DNA of 64,000 nt from Clostridiales bacterium 1_7_47FAA (lineage in GTDB: Bacteria; Bacillota; Clostridia; Lachnospirales; Lachnospiraceae). The notes under the pieces were generated by a model, which was not told where the DNA came from, searched no databases, and saw nothing but the letters and a program-made list of their open reading frames with translations. The position numbers were made by a program, and so were the translations under genes. Positions 34,296 through 42,241 of this stretch are shown here, piece after piece. Each line of letters opens with the position of its first letter. The stretch's first letter is position 1. The DNA is taken from the NCBI GenBank assembly GCA_000155435.1, contig DS990262.1:328234-392233 (forward strand), written 5' to 3'.

Positions 34296-35528
34296 ATGAA
34301 TGAATTTCCGGATTATTTAAAATCCTTTCCCAAAGGGGAATATGAAGCCCATGTAAAAAAGCTTCAAAAGGAGATGGAGGCAGAGGGGCTAGATATGCTT
34401 CTGCTGTCATCCCCTGAAAATATATTTTATTCCACGGCGTACCGTTCGTGGTATACCTCCAGCCTGTTCCGGCCCGTGCTGGTATTTGTCCCTAAGAAAG
34501 GGGAGCCGGCTATTTCCTTACGGATACTGGAAAAGTCAACGGTCAGGAATGTGGCATGGTGTCCCGCCATTTATGCGGCTGGTACAAAATCCAGGAATCT
34601 GGGACCCCTTAATTCCGAAGGACCGGTTGATGCCATGAGACAGTTCATATCCAGCCTGGATTACCCGGTTAAGACGGTTGGGCTGGAAGCCGGGGACGGG
34701 CAGCATTATTTCTGGTCCCTCAATATTTTAAAGGAGCTGGTGGATGCATTTGACGGCCTGCGCTTTGTGGATGGGACCGGGGCAATCCAGAAAGCCCGTA
34801 TGGTAAAAACAGAATGGGAGATTGACCGGATACGGACAGCAGGATACGTGACGGAACAGGCAATCCGGGATACCTTCAGCCAGATCCGTCCCGGTATTAC
34901 AACGGAAATGGAAATTGCAAGAGGCATAGCCAGCCGCATGACGGCAGGGGGAGTGGATAAGATTTCATATCTCACCGTGAATTCAGGCAGGGATAAGTAC
35001 CATACCTTCAACAGCTATGCCACGGACCGGATTGTTGACCACGGGGATATCGTGCTTGTGGATATCAGCGGCCATATTGACGGATATGCTTCTGACCTGA
35101 CCCGGGTAATGTATCTGGGACATACGGCCCCGGAGCAGTATGTGGAGATGGCGGAAACAGCCAGGGAATGTGTTCATGCCGGCTTCCGCATATTAAAGCC
35201 GGGAATTCCAGTATCGGATATTAATAAGGAAATAGAGGGGTATCTGAGAAAATCCAGGTATGGAAGCCAGGTGGTACATTCCAGCGGACATTCCACCGGG
35301 TTGAACGTGACGGAGTATCCCAATATCAGCGACGACTGCTGCGAGATTGTGCGGCCGGGAATGGTCTTTGCCCTGGAGAACGGGGTTTATCCATATGATT
35401 TGGAAAAGGGGGCGGGAACGATATGGATATCCTTCCGTATGGAGGATGAGGCGCTGGTAACGGGGCAGGGAGCAGAGTGGCTGTCCGGACCGGGCAAAGC
35501 ACTGTATACATTGGGAGATTTTTGTTGA
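34296..35528 (+). CDS. M24-family metallopeptidase (Xaa-Pro peptidase/creatinase-like)
   Basis: A 410-aa cytoplasmic pita-bread enzyme. An N-terminal creatinase-like domain (residues 1-165) precedes the catalytic part. All five metal ligands appear: Asp in VLVDISGHIDGYAS, Asp in SDLTRVMYL, His in SSGHSTGLNVTEYP, Glu in VFALENGVYP and Glu in FRMEDEALV. It should cut Xaa-Pro or act as a related C-N hydrolase. It sits between the IIB and IIC-IID genes of a PTS, which is unusual; the imported compound may carry an amino-acid part (inference). AAGGAG precedes the ATG. Confidence 0.85.
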   Translation: MNEFPDYLKSFPKGEYEAHVKKLQKEMEAEGLDMLLLSSPENIFYSTAYRSWYTSSLFRPVLVFVPKKGEPAISLRILEKSTVRNVAWCPAIYAAGTKSRNLGPLNSEGPVDAMRQFISSLDYPVKTVGLEAGDGQHYFWSLNILKELVDAFDGLRFVDGTGAIQKARMVKTEWEIDRIRTAGYVTEQAIRDTFSQIRPGITTEMEIARGIASRMTAGGVDKISYLTVNSGRDKYHTFNSYATDRIVDHGDIVLVDISGHIDGYASDLTRVMYLGHTAPEQYVEMAETARECVHAGFRILKPGIPVSDINKEIEGYLRKSRYGSQVVHSSGHSTGLNVTEYPNISDDCCEIVRPGMVFALENGVYPYDLEKGAGTIWISFRMEDEALVTGQGAEWLSGPGKALYTLGDFC

Positions 35529-35554
35529 CATGACAAAAGAAGGAGGTTACGAGT

Positions 35555-37159
35555 ATGATCATTATCCAAGCTTTATTAATTGCAATTGCGGCCAACCTGG
35601 CCAGCGGCAGGGTCTGGAGCCCCATCACCTGGCCTTTCTGTTATCCGCTTATTAACGGTACCGTGGTGGGACTGATACTGGGGGACCCGCTCCTGGGCCT
35701 TATGGCAGGGGCGACCATTAACCTGGCTTACATAGGCTGGATTTCCGCAGGCGGCACCATGCCGTCCAACATCGGTATCGCAGGCGTGTACGGGACCGCC
35801 ATTACCATACTGGCCAAGGCAACGCCGGAGCTGGCCATCACGCTGGCCATCCCCATCGGGCTTTTAGGCGTGCTGCTGTGGAACCTTCAGATGACACTGA
35901 ATGTGTTCTGGGTACACCGTCTGGATGCAAATGCTGAAAAGGGTGAACTGAACAAGATATTCTTTAATGCATGGCTGTTCCCCCAGCTTACGTCCCTTGT
36001 GGTCAATGGAACCCCTGCTTTCATCCTTATGTTTTTAGGCGGGGATTTCTTCAACCGTCTGCTGGGCCAGATTCCCCAGGGATTTGTCAATGCGCTGAGC
36101 GTGACCGGCAACCTGCTTCCCGCACTTGGCGTTGCCATGCTGCTTAACTATCTGGGCAAGAAAAAAATGATTCCCTACTTCGTAATCGGATTTTTCCTTA
36201 CCACCTTCCTGGACCTTGGAATCATGGCTGTGGCCATCCTTGGGGCGTGTGTGGCAGTGATTGTCTACTATGCGTCTACGGAAAAAGCGGCAGAGGAATA
36301 TGTGGAGGCTGTGGAGGAAGCACCAAAACAGGAATTGAAAATCAGGCTGCGCAAATCAGATCTGGTGAAACACTGGCTCATCGGACTTGGCGCAGAAGTT
36401 GGATATAACTATGAAAGAATGCAGGCATCCGGCAATGTGCTGGCCATGCTTCCTGTGATTAAACGGCTTTACACGGACCCTGAGGACATCAAGGCCGCAT
36501 TAAAACGCTACCTGGTATTCTTTAACACGGAGCCGTCCTTTATCGGCAACGTGATTCCCGGCATCTGTGCTTCCCTTGAGGAAGAGCGGGCCAATGGCGC
36601 GGATATATCGGATGAGATGATTAACGGACTGAGGACGGGCCTTATGGGACCGCTGGCCGGGGTCGGGGACAGCCTTGCAGGCGGCATCATCTATCCAATC
36701 GCGGTATCCCTTGGATGCGCCCTGGCCCTGAAGGGCAACTTCTCAGGCCCGATCCTGTTTTTCGTAATCTTTACCGGAATCATGCTGGTGCTGGGCTACA
36801 ACCTGTATCAGATGGGTTATAAGCAGGGAAGCGTGTCCGTCATGAATATCCTGGGAGAAGGCTCTGGCTCCATCACACGCCTTACGGACGCGTTCGGAAT
36901 CCTTGGCCTGATGGTAATCGGCGCAATGGGCGCCCAGAAGGTACTGGTGTATGTGCCTCTTCAGATTACCGTGGGCCAGACAACGGTTATCTTCCAGGAT
37001 GTACTTAACGGCCTGCTGCCCAATATGCTTCCCTTCGGCCTGATTATCGGCACCTGGATGCTGCTTAAGAAAAAGATATCTCCTGTCCTGGTTGTGCTGA
37101 TACTCATGCTGGTGGGTATTATAGGATACTATGTTGGGGTGCTTGGGATTGCGGTATAG
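35555..37159 (+). CDS. PTS mannose-family EIIC-EIID fusion protein
   Basis: A 534-aa membrane permease uniting two normally separate subunits. Residues 1-235 are EIIC: MIIIQALLIAIAANLASGRVW at the start, GTVVGLILGDPLLGLMAGATINLAYIGW and GTMPSNIGIAGVYGTA. After an acidic linker (about 240-258, EEYVEAVEEAPKQE), residues 260-534 are EIID: GYNYERMQASGNVLAMLPVIKRLY, a FNTEPSFIGNVIPGICASLEEE segment, and GPLAGVGDSLAGGIIYP. In ManYZ and SorCD these are two genes. No stop or frameshift separates them here. AGGAGG precedes the ATG. It completes the phosphotransferase begun by EIIA and EIIB. The sugar is unknown. Confidence 0.9.
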   Translation: MIIIQALLIAIAANLASGRVWSPITWPFCYPLINGTVVGLILGDPLLGLMAGATINLAYIGWISAGGTMPSNIGIAGVYGTAITILAKATPELAITLAIPIGLLGVLLWNLQMTLNVFWVHRLDANAEKGELNKIFFNAWLFPQLTSLVVNGTPAFILMFLGGDFFNRLLGQIPQGFVNALSVTGNLLPALGVAMLLNYLGKKKMIPYFVIGFFLTTFLDLGIMAVAILGACVAVIVYYASTEKAAEEYVEAVEEAPKQELKIRLRKSDLVKHWLIGLGAEVGYNYERMQASGNVLAMLPVIKRLYTDPEDIKAALKRYLVFFNTEPSFIGNVIPGICASLEEERANGADISDEMINGLRTGLMGPLAGVGDSLAGGIIYPIAVSLGCALALKGNFSGPILFFVIFTGIMLVLGYNLYQMGYKQGSVSVMNILGEGSGSITRLTDAFGILGLMVIGAMGAQKVLVYVPLQITVGQTTVIFQDVLNGLLPNMLPFGLIIGTWMLLKKKISPVLVVLILMLVGIIGYYVGVLGIAV

Positions 37160-37216
37160 GGCTGCAGTGTAGGAATACGGTATAGGACCGTATGGGATAT
37201 ATGGATTATATTAAAA

Positions 37217-37257
37217 GAAGGAATGGGGCGCAGGTATCTCCTGCGTCACATTCCTTC
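37217..37257. terminator. Bidirectional terminator between PTS operon and aldolase gene
   Basis: GAAGGAATG/CATTCCTTC enclose an inner CGCAGG/CCTGCG stem. GTTGTGTTT follows on the plus strand; on the minus strand the stem is followed by CTTTTAA-type T-rich DNA. It separates convergent genes. Confidence 0.75.
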
Positions 37258-37280
37258 GTTGTGTTTCTGCCTGATTTCAA

Positions 37281-37934
37281 TTATTCCCCAAACACAGCCC
37301 TGTAATCAGCCTGGAACTTCTCGATTCCCTGGTCGGTTAAAGGATGCTTTGTCATCTGCTCAATTACCTTATAAGGAACAGTGGCAATGTCGGCGCCTGC
37401 CTTGGCACAGTCAATTACGTGGATTGGGTTGCGCACGCTGGCTGCGATGATCTCAGTCTCGATGTTGTGCATCTGGAAAATCTCGGTTATGTCGTAGATT
37501 AAGTCGATTCCCGGCATGGAGATGTCATCCAGACGGCCCAGGAACGGGGATACGTAGGAAGCGCCTGCACGTGCGGCTAAGAGGGCCTGGGCAGCGGTAA
37601 ATACCAGTGTCACATTGGTCTTGATGCCTTCTGCTGTCAGCACCTTGCAAGCCTTTAAGCCTTCAACGGTCATAGGAATCTTAACAACCATGTTGGGATG
37701 GATGGCGGCAATCTCACGGCCTTCCTTAATCATGCCCTCGGCATCAACGGTGGTTGCCTTAACCTCGCCGCTGATTGGTCCGTCCACGATGGAGGTGATT
37801 TCCTTAATCACTTCTGCAAAATCCCTGCCTTCTTTGGCAATCAGGGATGGGTTGGTGGTTACGCCGCAGATGACGCCCATGTCGTTTGCTTTCCTGATGT
37901 CTTCTACATTGGCTGTGTCAACAAAAAATTTCAT
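37281..37934 (-). CDS. fsa: Transaldolase/fructose-6-phosphate aldolase (TalC/FSA family)
   Basis: A 217-aa class I aldolase, the usual size of the small TalC/FSA subfamily. It begins [21 protein letters not shown] and [13 protein letters not shown]. The Schiff-base Lys is in [14 protein letters not shown] near residue 86; [30 protein letters not shown] and [12 protein letters not shown] complete the barrel. It either transfers dihydroxyacetone units (transaldolase) or splits fructose 6-phosphate; the two cannot be separated by eye. Monocistronic, with a strong promoter and GGAGGG before the ATG. Confidence 0.9.
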   Translation of the reverse strand: MKFFVDTANVEDIRKANDMGVICGVTTNPSLIAKEGRDFAEVIKEITSIVDGPISGEVKATTVDAEGMIKEGREIAAIHPNMVVKIPMTVEGLKACKVLTAEGIKTNVTLVFTAAQALLAARAGASYVSPFLGRLDDISMPGIDLIYDITEIFQMHNIETEIIAASVRNPIHVIDCAKAGADIATVPYKVIEQMTKHPLTDQGIEKFQADYRAVFGE

Positions 37935-37959
37935 AGTAATTACCCTCCTAAAATATCCC

Positions 37960-37970
37960 GGACAGTGTCC
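37960..37970. promoter_or_regulatory. GGACAGTGTCC palindrome in the aldolase leader
   Basis: This perfect 5+1+5 dyad lies 25 bases ahead of the aldolase ATG and 30 bases after its -10. It could be a small operator. No regulator is assigned. Confidence 0.35.
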
Positions 37971-37999
37971 CTGCCCTTCTCCAATTGTTTTCTAAGTGT

Positions 38000-38027
38000 A
38001 TTATAGCGCATATATATATGATGTCAA
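38000..38027 (-). promoter_or_regulatory. Strong promoter of the aldolase gene
   Basis: Minus-strand TTGACA (38022-38027) and TATAAT (38000-38005) are both perfect and 16 bases apart. Confidence 0.85.
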
Positions 38028-38153
38028 GCAAAATAATGCAAAAAAATGCGTTAGTATGCGATTTTTATATATTTGCACTGAATGAACACGTAAAAGGAAA
38101 AGAAAATACCGCATAAGTAACGCAAACTTCGGCATGATGGCATTTCCCATCCC

Positions 38154-38903
38154 TTATATGAAATCCAACCCCTTATTCCGATAGTCCACCGCCATCTCCC
38201 CGGACACATCGCTGTCCGTGATCAGGGTGGTAAATGCCTCAATCCCGCACACATGGTATCTGGATACGGTATTCAGCTTAAGCGGGTTGACAAGGGCGAT
38301 GACCCTTCTGGAGGTCTGGATCAGCTGGCGCTTGATGCTTACCTCATCCGGGTAGGGGATGGTCATCCCGTACTCGGGATGGATGGCGTAAACGCCCATG
38401 AAGCACAGGTCCGGGTGGTAGAGGGCTGCCTGGCTGGCGGCAATCTCGCCCACATTGGTCATGGATTCCTTTAACAGGGTGCCGCCCAGCACGATTACAT
38501 CCACCTGCTCTTTCATGGAACAGGCGTGGGCAATGGAGTAACTGTTGGTCAGCACGGTCAGCTTCAGGTTATTAGGAATGCTTTTTGCAAACTGAAGGTT
38601 GGTGCTGCTGCCGTCAATGGCTACCAGCTGGTCCTTTTCAAGGAAGTCCAGCGCCTTGGAGGACAGGCGCTGCTTCAATTCCACATCCGTGGTTTCCCGG
38701 TCAAAGAAGTTGATGACCGGCCGTTCCATGGGGATGGCGCCGCCGAAGACCCGCTTTACCTGGCCCTTCTGGTCCAGATCCAACAGGTCGCGCCGGATGG
38801 TGTCCTCCGATACATTGAGTTCCACTGCCAGCCGGCTGACCACCACCTTGCCTGAGGTGTGGAGTTTGTTCAGTATCAATGCCTGACGTTCTTCTTTTAA
38901 CAT
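38154..38903 (-). CDS. DeoR-family transcriptional repressor
   Basis: A 249-aa regulator. HTH: ERQALILNKLHTSGKVVVSRLAVELNVSEDTIRRDLLDLDQKGQVKRVFGGA, the classic DeoR start. The sensor domain has QLVAIDGSSTNLQFAKSI, VLTNSYSIAHA and DVIVLGGTLLKESMTNVG. AAAGGACGG precedes the ATG. Its start codon is one base after the stop of the esterase gene, so the two are cotranslated and the esterase is the probable target pathway. It is different in sequence from the DeoR protein at 24662. Confidence 0.9.
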   Translation of the reverse strand: MLKEERQALILNKLHTSGKVVVSRLAVELNVSEDTIRRDLLDLDQKGQVKRVFGGAIPMERPVINFFDRETTDVELKQRLSSKALDFLEKDQLVAIDGSSTNLQFAKSIPNNLKLTVLTNSYSIAHACSMKEQVDVIVLGGTLLKESMTNVGEIAASQAALYHPDLCFMGVYAIHPEYGMTIPYPDEVSIKRQLIQTSRRVIALVNPLKLNTVSRYHVCGIEAFTTLITDSDVSGEMAVDYRNKGLDFI

Positions 38904-38904
38904 A

Positions 38905-39771
38905 TCATTCCGTCCTTTCCCCGGTATTTGGACCGTGTGCCACCCATTCCCTGGCCAGGTTTATCCAGCCCTGGCAGTGGGGGACCAGGCAGTCTCCTGT
39001 ATGGTCGGATACCTCCTCCGTTGCAAGGGACAGCCCGTGGCATCCTTCCGGATAAATGTGCATCTCCAGACTCACCCCGGCTTTCCTCAGGGCGGACGCG
39101 AAGAGCAGGGAATTTTCCACCGGCACGGTCTGGTCCGTCCAGGTGTGCCACAGGAACGTCCTGGGCACGTGGGGACCTGCCTGATGCTCCAGGGACACCA
39201 GCCTGCGCATGGCCGGATCCTGGTCTGCCCCGGCGCCTAAAAGCTGGGAAAAGGAGCGCTGGTGTCCGTATTCCCCGGATGTAATCACTGGGTAACAGAG
39301 TATCATGCCGCCCGGCTGTATCCCTTCAGCGGTAAGGCCAAGGGGCTTATAGAGGAATTCACGGTTCCACATGGTTCCCATGCACCCCGCCAGATGGCCT
39401 CCTGCTGAAAATCCGCAGACGATGATTTGGGAGCTGTCAATGCACCATTCCCTGCTGTGGGCCTTTATGAGTGCCATGGAACGGGCCAGTTCCATGAGGG
39501 CAAGGGGAAATATTTCAGGAGCCACATGGTAGTTGAGCACGAATACCTGGTATCCGGCTGCCAGGAATTCCATGGCCACGGGCTGGTCTTCCCTGGGGGA
39601 TACGAAGCCATACCCTCCGCCGGGGCAGATGACGATTGCCGGGCGGAGACGCCCCGGGGCCTGGGGCATGGGGGAGAGAAGATAGGCGGTCAGGTCCGCG
39701 GCGTCCTCTGTGGACCGCCGGTATCCGCATTCCTCTGATGTGACCGTGATTTTATAATGTTTTATATCCAT
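38905..39771 (-). CDS. Alpha/beta-hydrolase esterase (BD-FAE/xylan-esterase-like)
   Basis: A 288-aa cytoplasmic serine hydrolase. The oxyanion motif RPAIVICPGGGYGFVSPRED near residue 45 and the nucleophile elbow VCGFSAGGHLAG near 115 are clear; the Asp lies in FLWHTWTDQTVPVENSL (near 220) and the His in YPEGCHGLSLA (near 255). This is the family with acetyl-xylan and carbohydrate esterases. The start ATG at 39771 (MDIKHY) has only a weak, distant AAGG upstream; the frame remains open 13 codons further to a TTG. No signal peptide is seen, so it acts on imported esters. Confidence 0.85.
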   Translation of the reverse strand: MDIKHYKITVTSEECGYRRSTEDAADLTAYLLSPMPQAPGRLRPAIVICPGGGYGFVSPREDQPVAMEFLAAGYQVFVLNYHVAPEIFPLALMELARSMALIKAHSREWCIDSSQIIVCGFSAGGHLAGCMGTMWNREFLYKPLGLTAEGIQPGGMILCYPVITSGEYGHQRSFSQLLGAGADQDPAMRRLVSLEHQAGPHVPRTFLWHTWTDQTVPVENSLLFASALRKAGVSLEMHIYPEGCHGLSLATEEVSDHTGDCLVPHCQGWINLAREWVAHGPNTGERTE

Positions 39772-39943
39772 AATGATCTTAACCGTACCTTTCTGGAAAG
39801 TCCCGCACAAATACGCAGAAAAAAGCAGCTTCCAGTACCATTATACTGAAAACAGGCGCACCCTTCAATAGACAATCGTATTTGCGTTTCAATTGGGAGA
39901 TAATATGGCGGGCCGCCCCGCCCCGCGGCACCCAAGTATGGGC

Positions 39944-39972
39944 TTTACAGCCTGACGGGAACCAAGTATAAT
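39944..39972 (+). promoter_or_regulatory. Promoter of apt
   Basis: TTTACA at 39944 and a perfect TATAAT at 39967 are 17 bases apart, 41 bases before the chosen ATG. CCAAGTAT occurs at 39932 and again at 39962, overlapping the -10. Confidence 0.75.
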
Positions 39973-40012
39973 GGTTATGGAAGAAACTGAATTCGGAAGA
40001 GAGGTAACAAAA

Positions 40013-40537
40013 ATGAAGAAGTTGGAAGAGTATGTAAGAAGCATACCGGATTTCCCGGAGCCGGGAATCATTTTCCGGGATGTGACCAGCATCCTGCAGG
40101 ACGCAGATGGACTGTGCCTGGCAGTGGACAGCCTGATTGATATGGTAAAGGACCTGGATTATGACCTGGTGGTGGGGCCTGAATCCCGCGGCTTTATTTT
40201 TGGTGTACCGGTTGCCTATGCGCAGCATAAGGGCTTTGTACCTGTGCGCAAGAAGGGTAAGCTTCCGTGTGAGACCATTTCCATGGATTATGACCTGGAA
40301 TACGGCCAGGCCACCATTGAGATGCATAAGGATTCCATCAAGCCCGGCCAGAAGGTGGTGATTGTGGATGACCTGATTGCCACAGGCGGCACAACAGAGG
40401 CAATCATCAAGCTGATTGAGGAGCTGGGCGGCAAAGTAGTGAAAATCTGCTTTGTCATGGAACTGGCAGGACTTAAGGGCAGGGAGCACCTTAAGGGGTA
40501 TGATGTGGAATCTTCCATCATCTATGAGGGCAAATAG
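40013..40537 (+). CDS. apt: Adenine phosphoribosyltransferase
   Basis: A 174-aa purine salvage enzyme turning adenine and PRPP into AMP. The N-terminal hood is PDFPEPGIIFRDVTSIL; DLVVGPESRGFIFGVPVA and FVPVRKKGKLPCETISMDYDLEYG are diagnostic of Apt, and VVIVDDLIATGGTTEA is the PRPP loop. Start at ATG 40013 (MKKLEE) with AGAGAGGT upstream; the frame is open 14 codons earlier, inside the promoter -10, which rules that start out. Monocistronic with its own terminator. Confidence 0.96.
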   Translation: MKKLEEYVRSIPDFPEPGIIFRDVTSILQDADGLCLAVDSLIDMVKDLDYDLVVGPESRGFIFGVPVAYAQHKGFVPVRKKGKLPCETISMDYDLEYGQATIEMHKDSIKPGQKVVIVDDLIATGGTTEAIIKLIEELGGKVVKICFVMELAGLKGREHLKGYDVESSIIYEGK

Positions 40538-40540
40538 AAG

Positions 40541-40600
40541 ATAGACGGATGACCGGATGAATAGACGGATGACTGGATAACCGGACAGATGACTGAACGG
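40541..40600 (+). repeat. 20-bp degenerate tandem repeat
   Basis: ATAGACGGATGACCGGATGA (40541) and ATAGACGGATGACTGGATAA (40561) differ at two positions; a third, poorer copy follows at 40581. It fills the spacer between apt and its terminator and resembles the other short repeats in this window. Confidence 0.7.
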
Positions 40601-40614
40601 ATAGCCGGTAACAG

Positions 40615-40650
40615 AAAAGCCTTATTCCTGTGAAAGGGGAGGCTTTTTTT
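40615..40650 (+). terminator. Terminator of apt
   Basis: AAAAGCC pairs with GGCTTTT around a 19-base loop with minor inner pairs, and the stem runs directly into a seven-T tract. Confidence 0.75.
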
Positions 40651-40683
40651 AATTGTATACAGGAAAAAAGGACGGATAATTCC

Positions 40684-40712
40684 TTGAACAAAGCCCCCTG
40701 TCGTAGTACAAT
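40684..40712 (+). promoter_or_regulatory. Promoter of the binding-protein/diguanylate-cyclase pair
   Basis: TTGAAC at 40684 and TACAAT at 40707 are spaced 17 bases, 39 bases before the ATG. Confidence 0.65.
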
Positions 40713-40750
40713 AAGAATAATATTTTTTAAAAAGTAAAGGAGTAGGCCAA

Positions 40751-42202
40751 ATGGGACAAAAGAAAGCAGGAATTGCAGCGGCAGTATGTATGATGTCCAT
40801 TTCCCTTATGCTGGGGGCATGTAAAAGCGGTGTGCCGGCGGACAATGCTCCGAAAACGGCAGAAACAGGGCAGGGGGAATTAAAGCTGGTATTCTGGCAT
40901 TATTATAACGATGCGCAGAAGCAGTATCTGGACCAGCTGATTAAGGAATATAATGAGACTGAGGGCGCGAAGAAGCATGTTGTGGTGGAGGCTTCCAGCC
41001 AGGGTTCCATCGGGGACCTTACCAACAAGATAGACCTGACCCTTAATGGATCCACCAATGATGTGGAGATGGCCAACATGTCCCTGGCCTACAGGGATAT
41101 GATTGTGGGCGTGGTAAATAAACACGGGGAGAGACTGGTGGATGCCGGTGATTACCTGTCAGAGGATGAACTTTCGTGGTACAACCAGGCATATCTGGAG
41201 GAAGGATATATCGGCAGCAAGCTTTACATACTGCCCTTGGTCAAGTCCACGGAACTGCTGTTGATGAACCAGACCCGCCTGGATAAGTTCCTGGACGAGA
41301 ATCCGCAGTATTCAATTGATGACATGTCTGACTGGGACGGCCTGGAGCAGATGGCCCAGGGGTATTTTGAATGGACGGACAACGCCACACCTGATGTTGA
41401 CGGGGACGGAAGCCCTTTTATCGGTCTGGATAACCTGGCTAATTATTTTATAGCCATGAACCATGCCATGGGTTCTGATATCTATCATTACGATCAGGAC
41501 GGCGCTTTTGTGGCGGATTTAAATGAAGACTATATCAGGCGGTTATTCCTGAATTATTATATTCCCTTTACCAAGGGATATTATGGGGCCAGCGGCAAGT
41601 ACAGAAGTGATGATATCAAGCAGTCCGTACTGGCGGGATATGTGGGTTCGTCCTCCAGCGTACTGTATTTTCCGGATGAGGTTGCGGACCGGGACGGGAA
41701 CATGGTCCCTGTGGAAATCGGGGTTTATAAGTATCCGGTGCTGGCTGGAAGCCGGGAGACAGCCATCCAGCAGGGAGCGGGCGTGGTGGTATTCAACCGC
41801 AGCCAGGAAGAGAACCGGGCCAGTATGGACTTTATCCGCTGGCTGACGGTTGACAGGGGATTTGAACTGGCTTCCTCCATGTCCTATATGCCGGTGGACC
41901 ATGAGCCCATGACACAGGACCAGGAAAAACTCATTGAAAGCCCAAAGGTCTTAAAGGGCATTGAGGTTGGACTGGAGCAGAGCAGTACCTATCAGATGGT
42001 ATACGGATTTGATTTTGAGAATTCTTATGATGTCAGGAATGACCTGAATGATTGTTTCAGCAGTTCGCTTAAGGAGGGCCGTGCAGAATTCCTTGGATAT
42101 CTGGATCAGGGAATGTCCATGGAGGAAGCCGCGAAAGCCATGGAATATGACAAGAAGGCTGAGGCGTTTTATGAGCAGGTAGAAGCTATATTTGGACAGT
42201 AG
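40751..42202 (+). CDS. Orphan extracellular solute-binding lipoprotein (family 1)
   Basis: A 483-aa lipoprotein with signal peptide ending SLMLGAC (lipid Cys24). The mature protein has the sugar-binding family-1 fold: ELKLVFWHYYNDAQKQYLDQLIKEYNE, VEASSQGSIGDLTNKIDL, a GSKLYILPLVKSTELLLMNQTRLDKF hinge region, and a GAGVVVFNRSQEENRASMDFIRWL segment. AAAGGAG precedes the ATG. No permease or ATPase gene adjoins it; the next gene, 39 bases on, is a membrane diguanylate cyclase. It may feed a distant importer, or present ligand to the cyclase sensor (inference). Confidence 0.85.
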   Translation: MGQKKAGIAAAVCMMSISLMLGACKSGVPADNAPKTAETGQGELKLVFWHYYNDAQKQYLDQLIKEYNETEGAKKHVVVEASSQGSIGDLTNKIDLTLNGSTNDVEMANMSLAYRDMIVGVVNKHGERLVDAGDYLSEDELSWYNQAYLEEGYIGSKLYILPLVKSTELLLMNQTRLDKFLDENPQYSIDDMSDWDGLEQMAQGYFEWTDNATPDVDGDGSPFIGLDNLANYFIAMNHAMGSDIYHYDQDGAFVADLNEDYIRRLFLNYYIPFTKGYYGASGKYRSDDIKQSVLAGYVGSSSSVLYFPDEVADRDGNMVPVEIGVYKYPVLAGSRETAIQQGAGVVVFNRSQEENRASMDFIRWLTVDRGFELASSMSYMPVDHEPMTQDQEKLIESPKVLKGIEVGLEQSSTYQMVYGFDFENSYDVRNDLNDCFSSSLKEGRAEFLGYLDQGMSMEEAAKAMEYDKKAEAFYEQVEAIFGQ

Positions 42203-42241
42203 TGACTGCCCCGTTTTCCTGCTGGAATGGAGATTCGTCCT

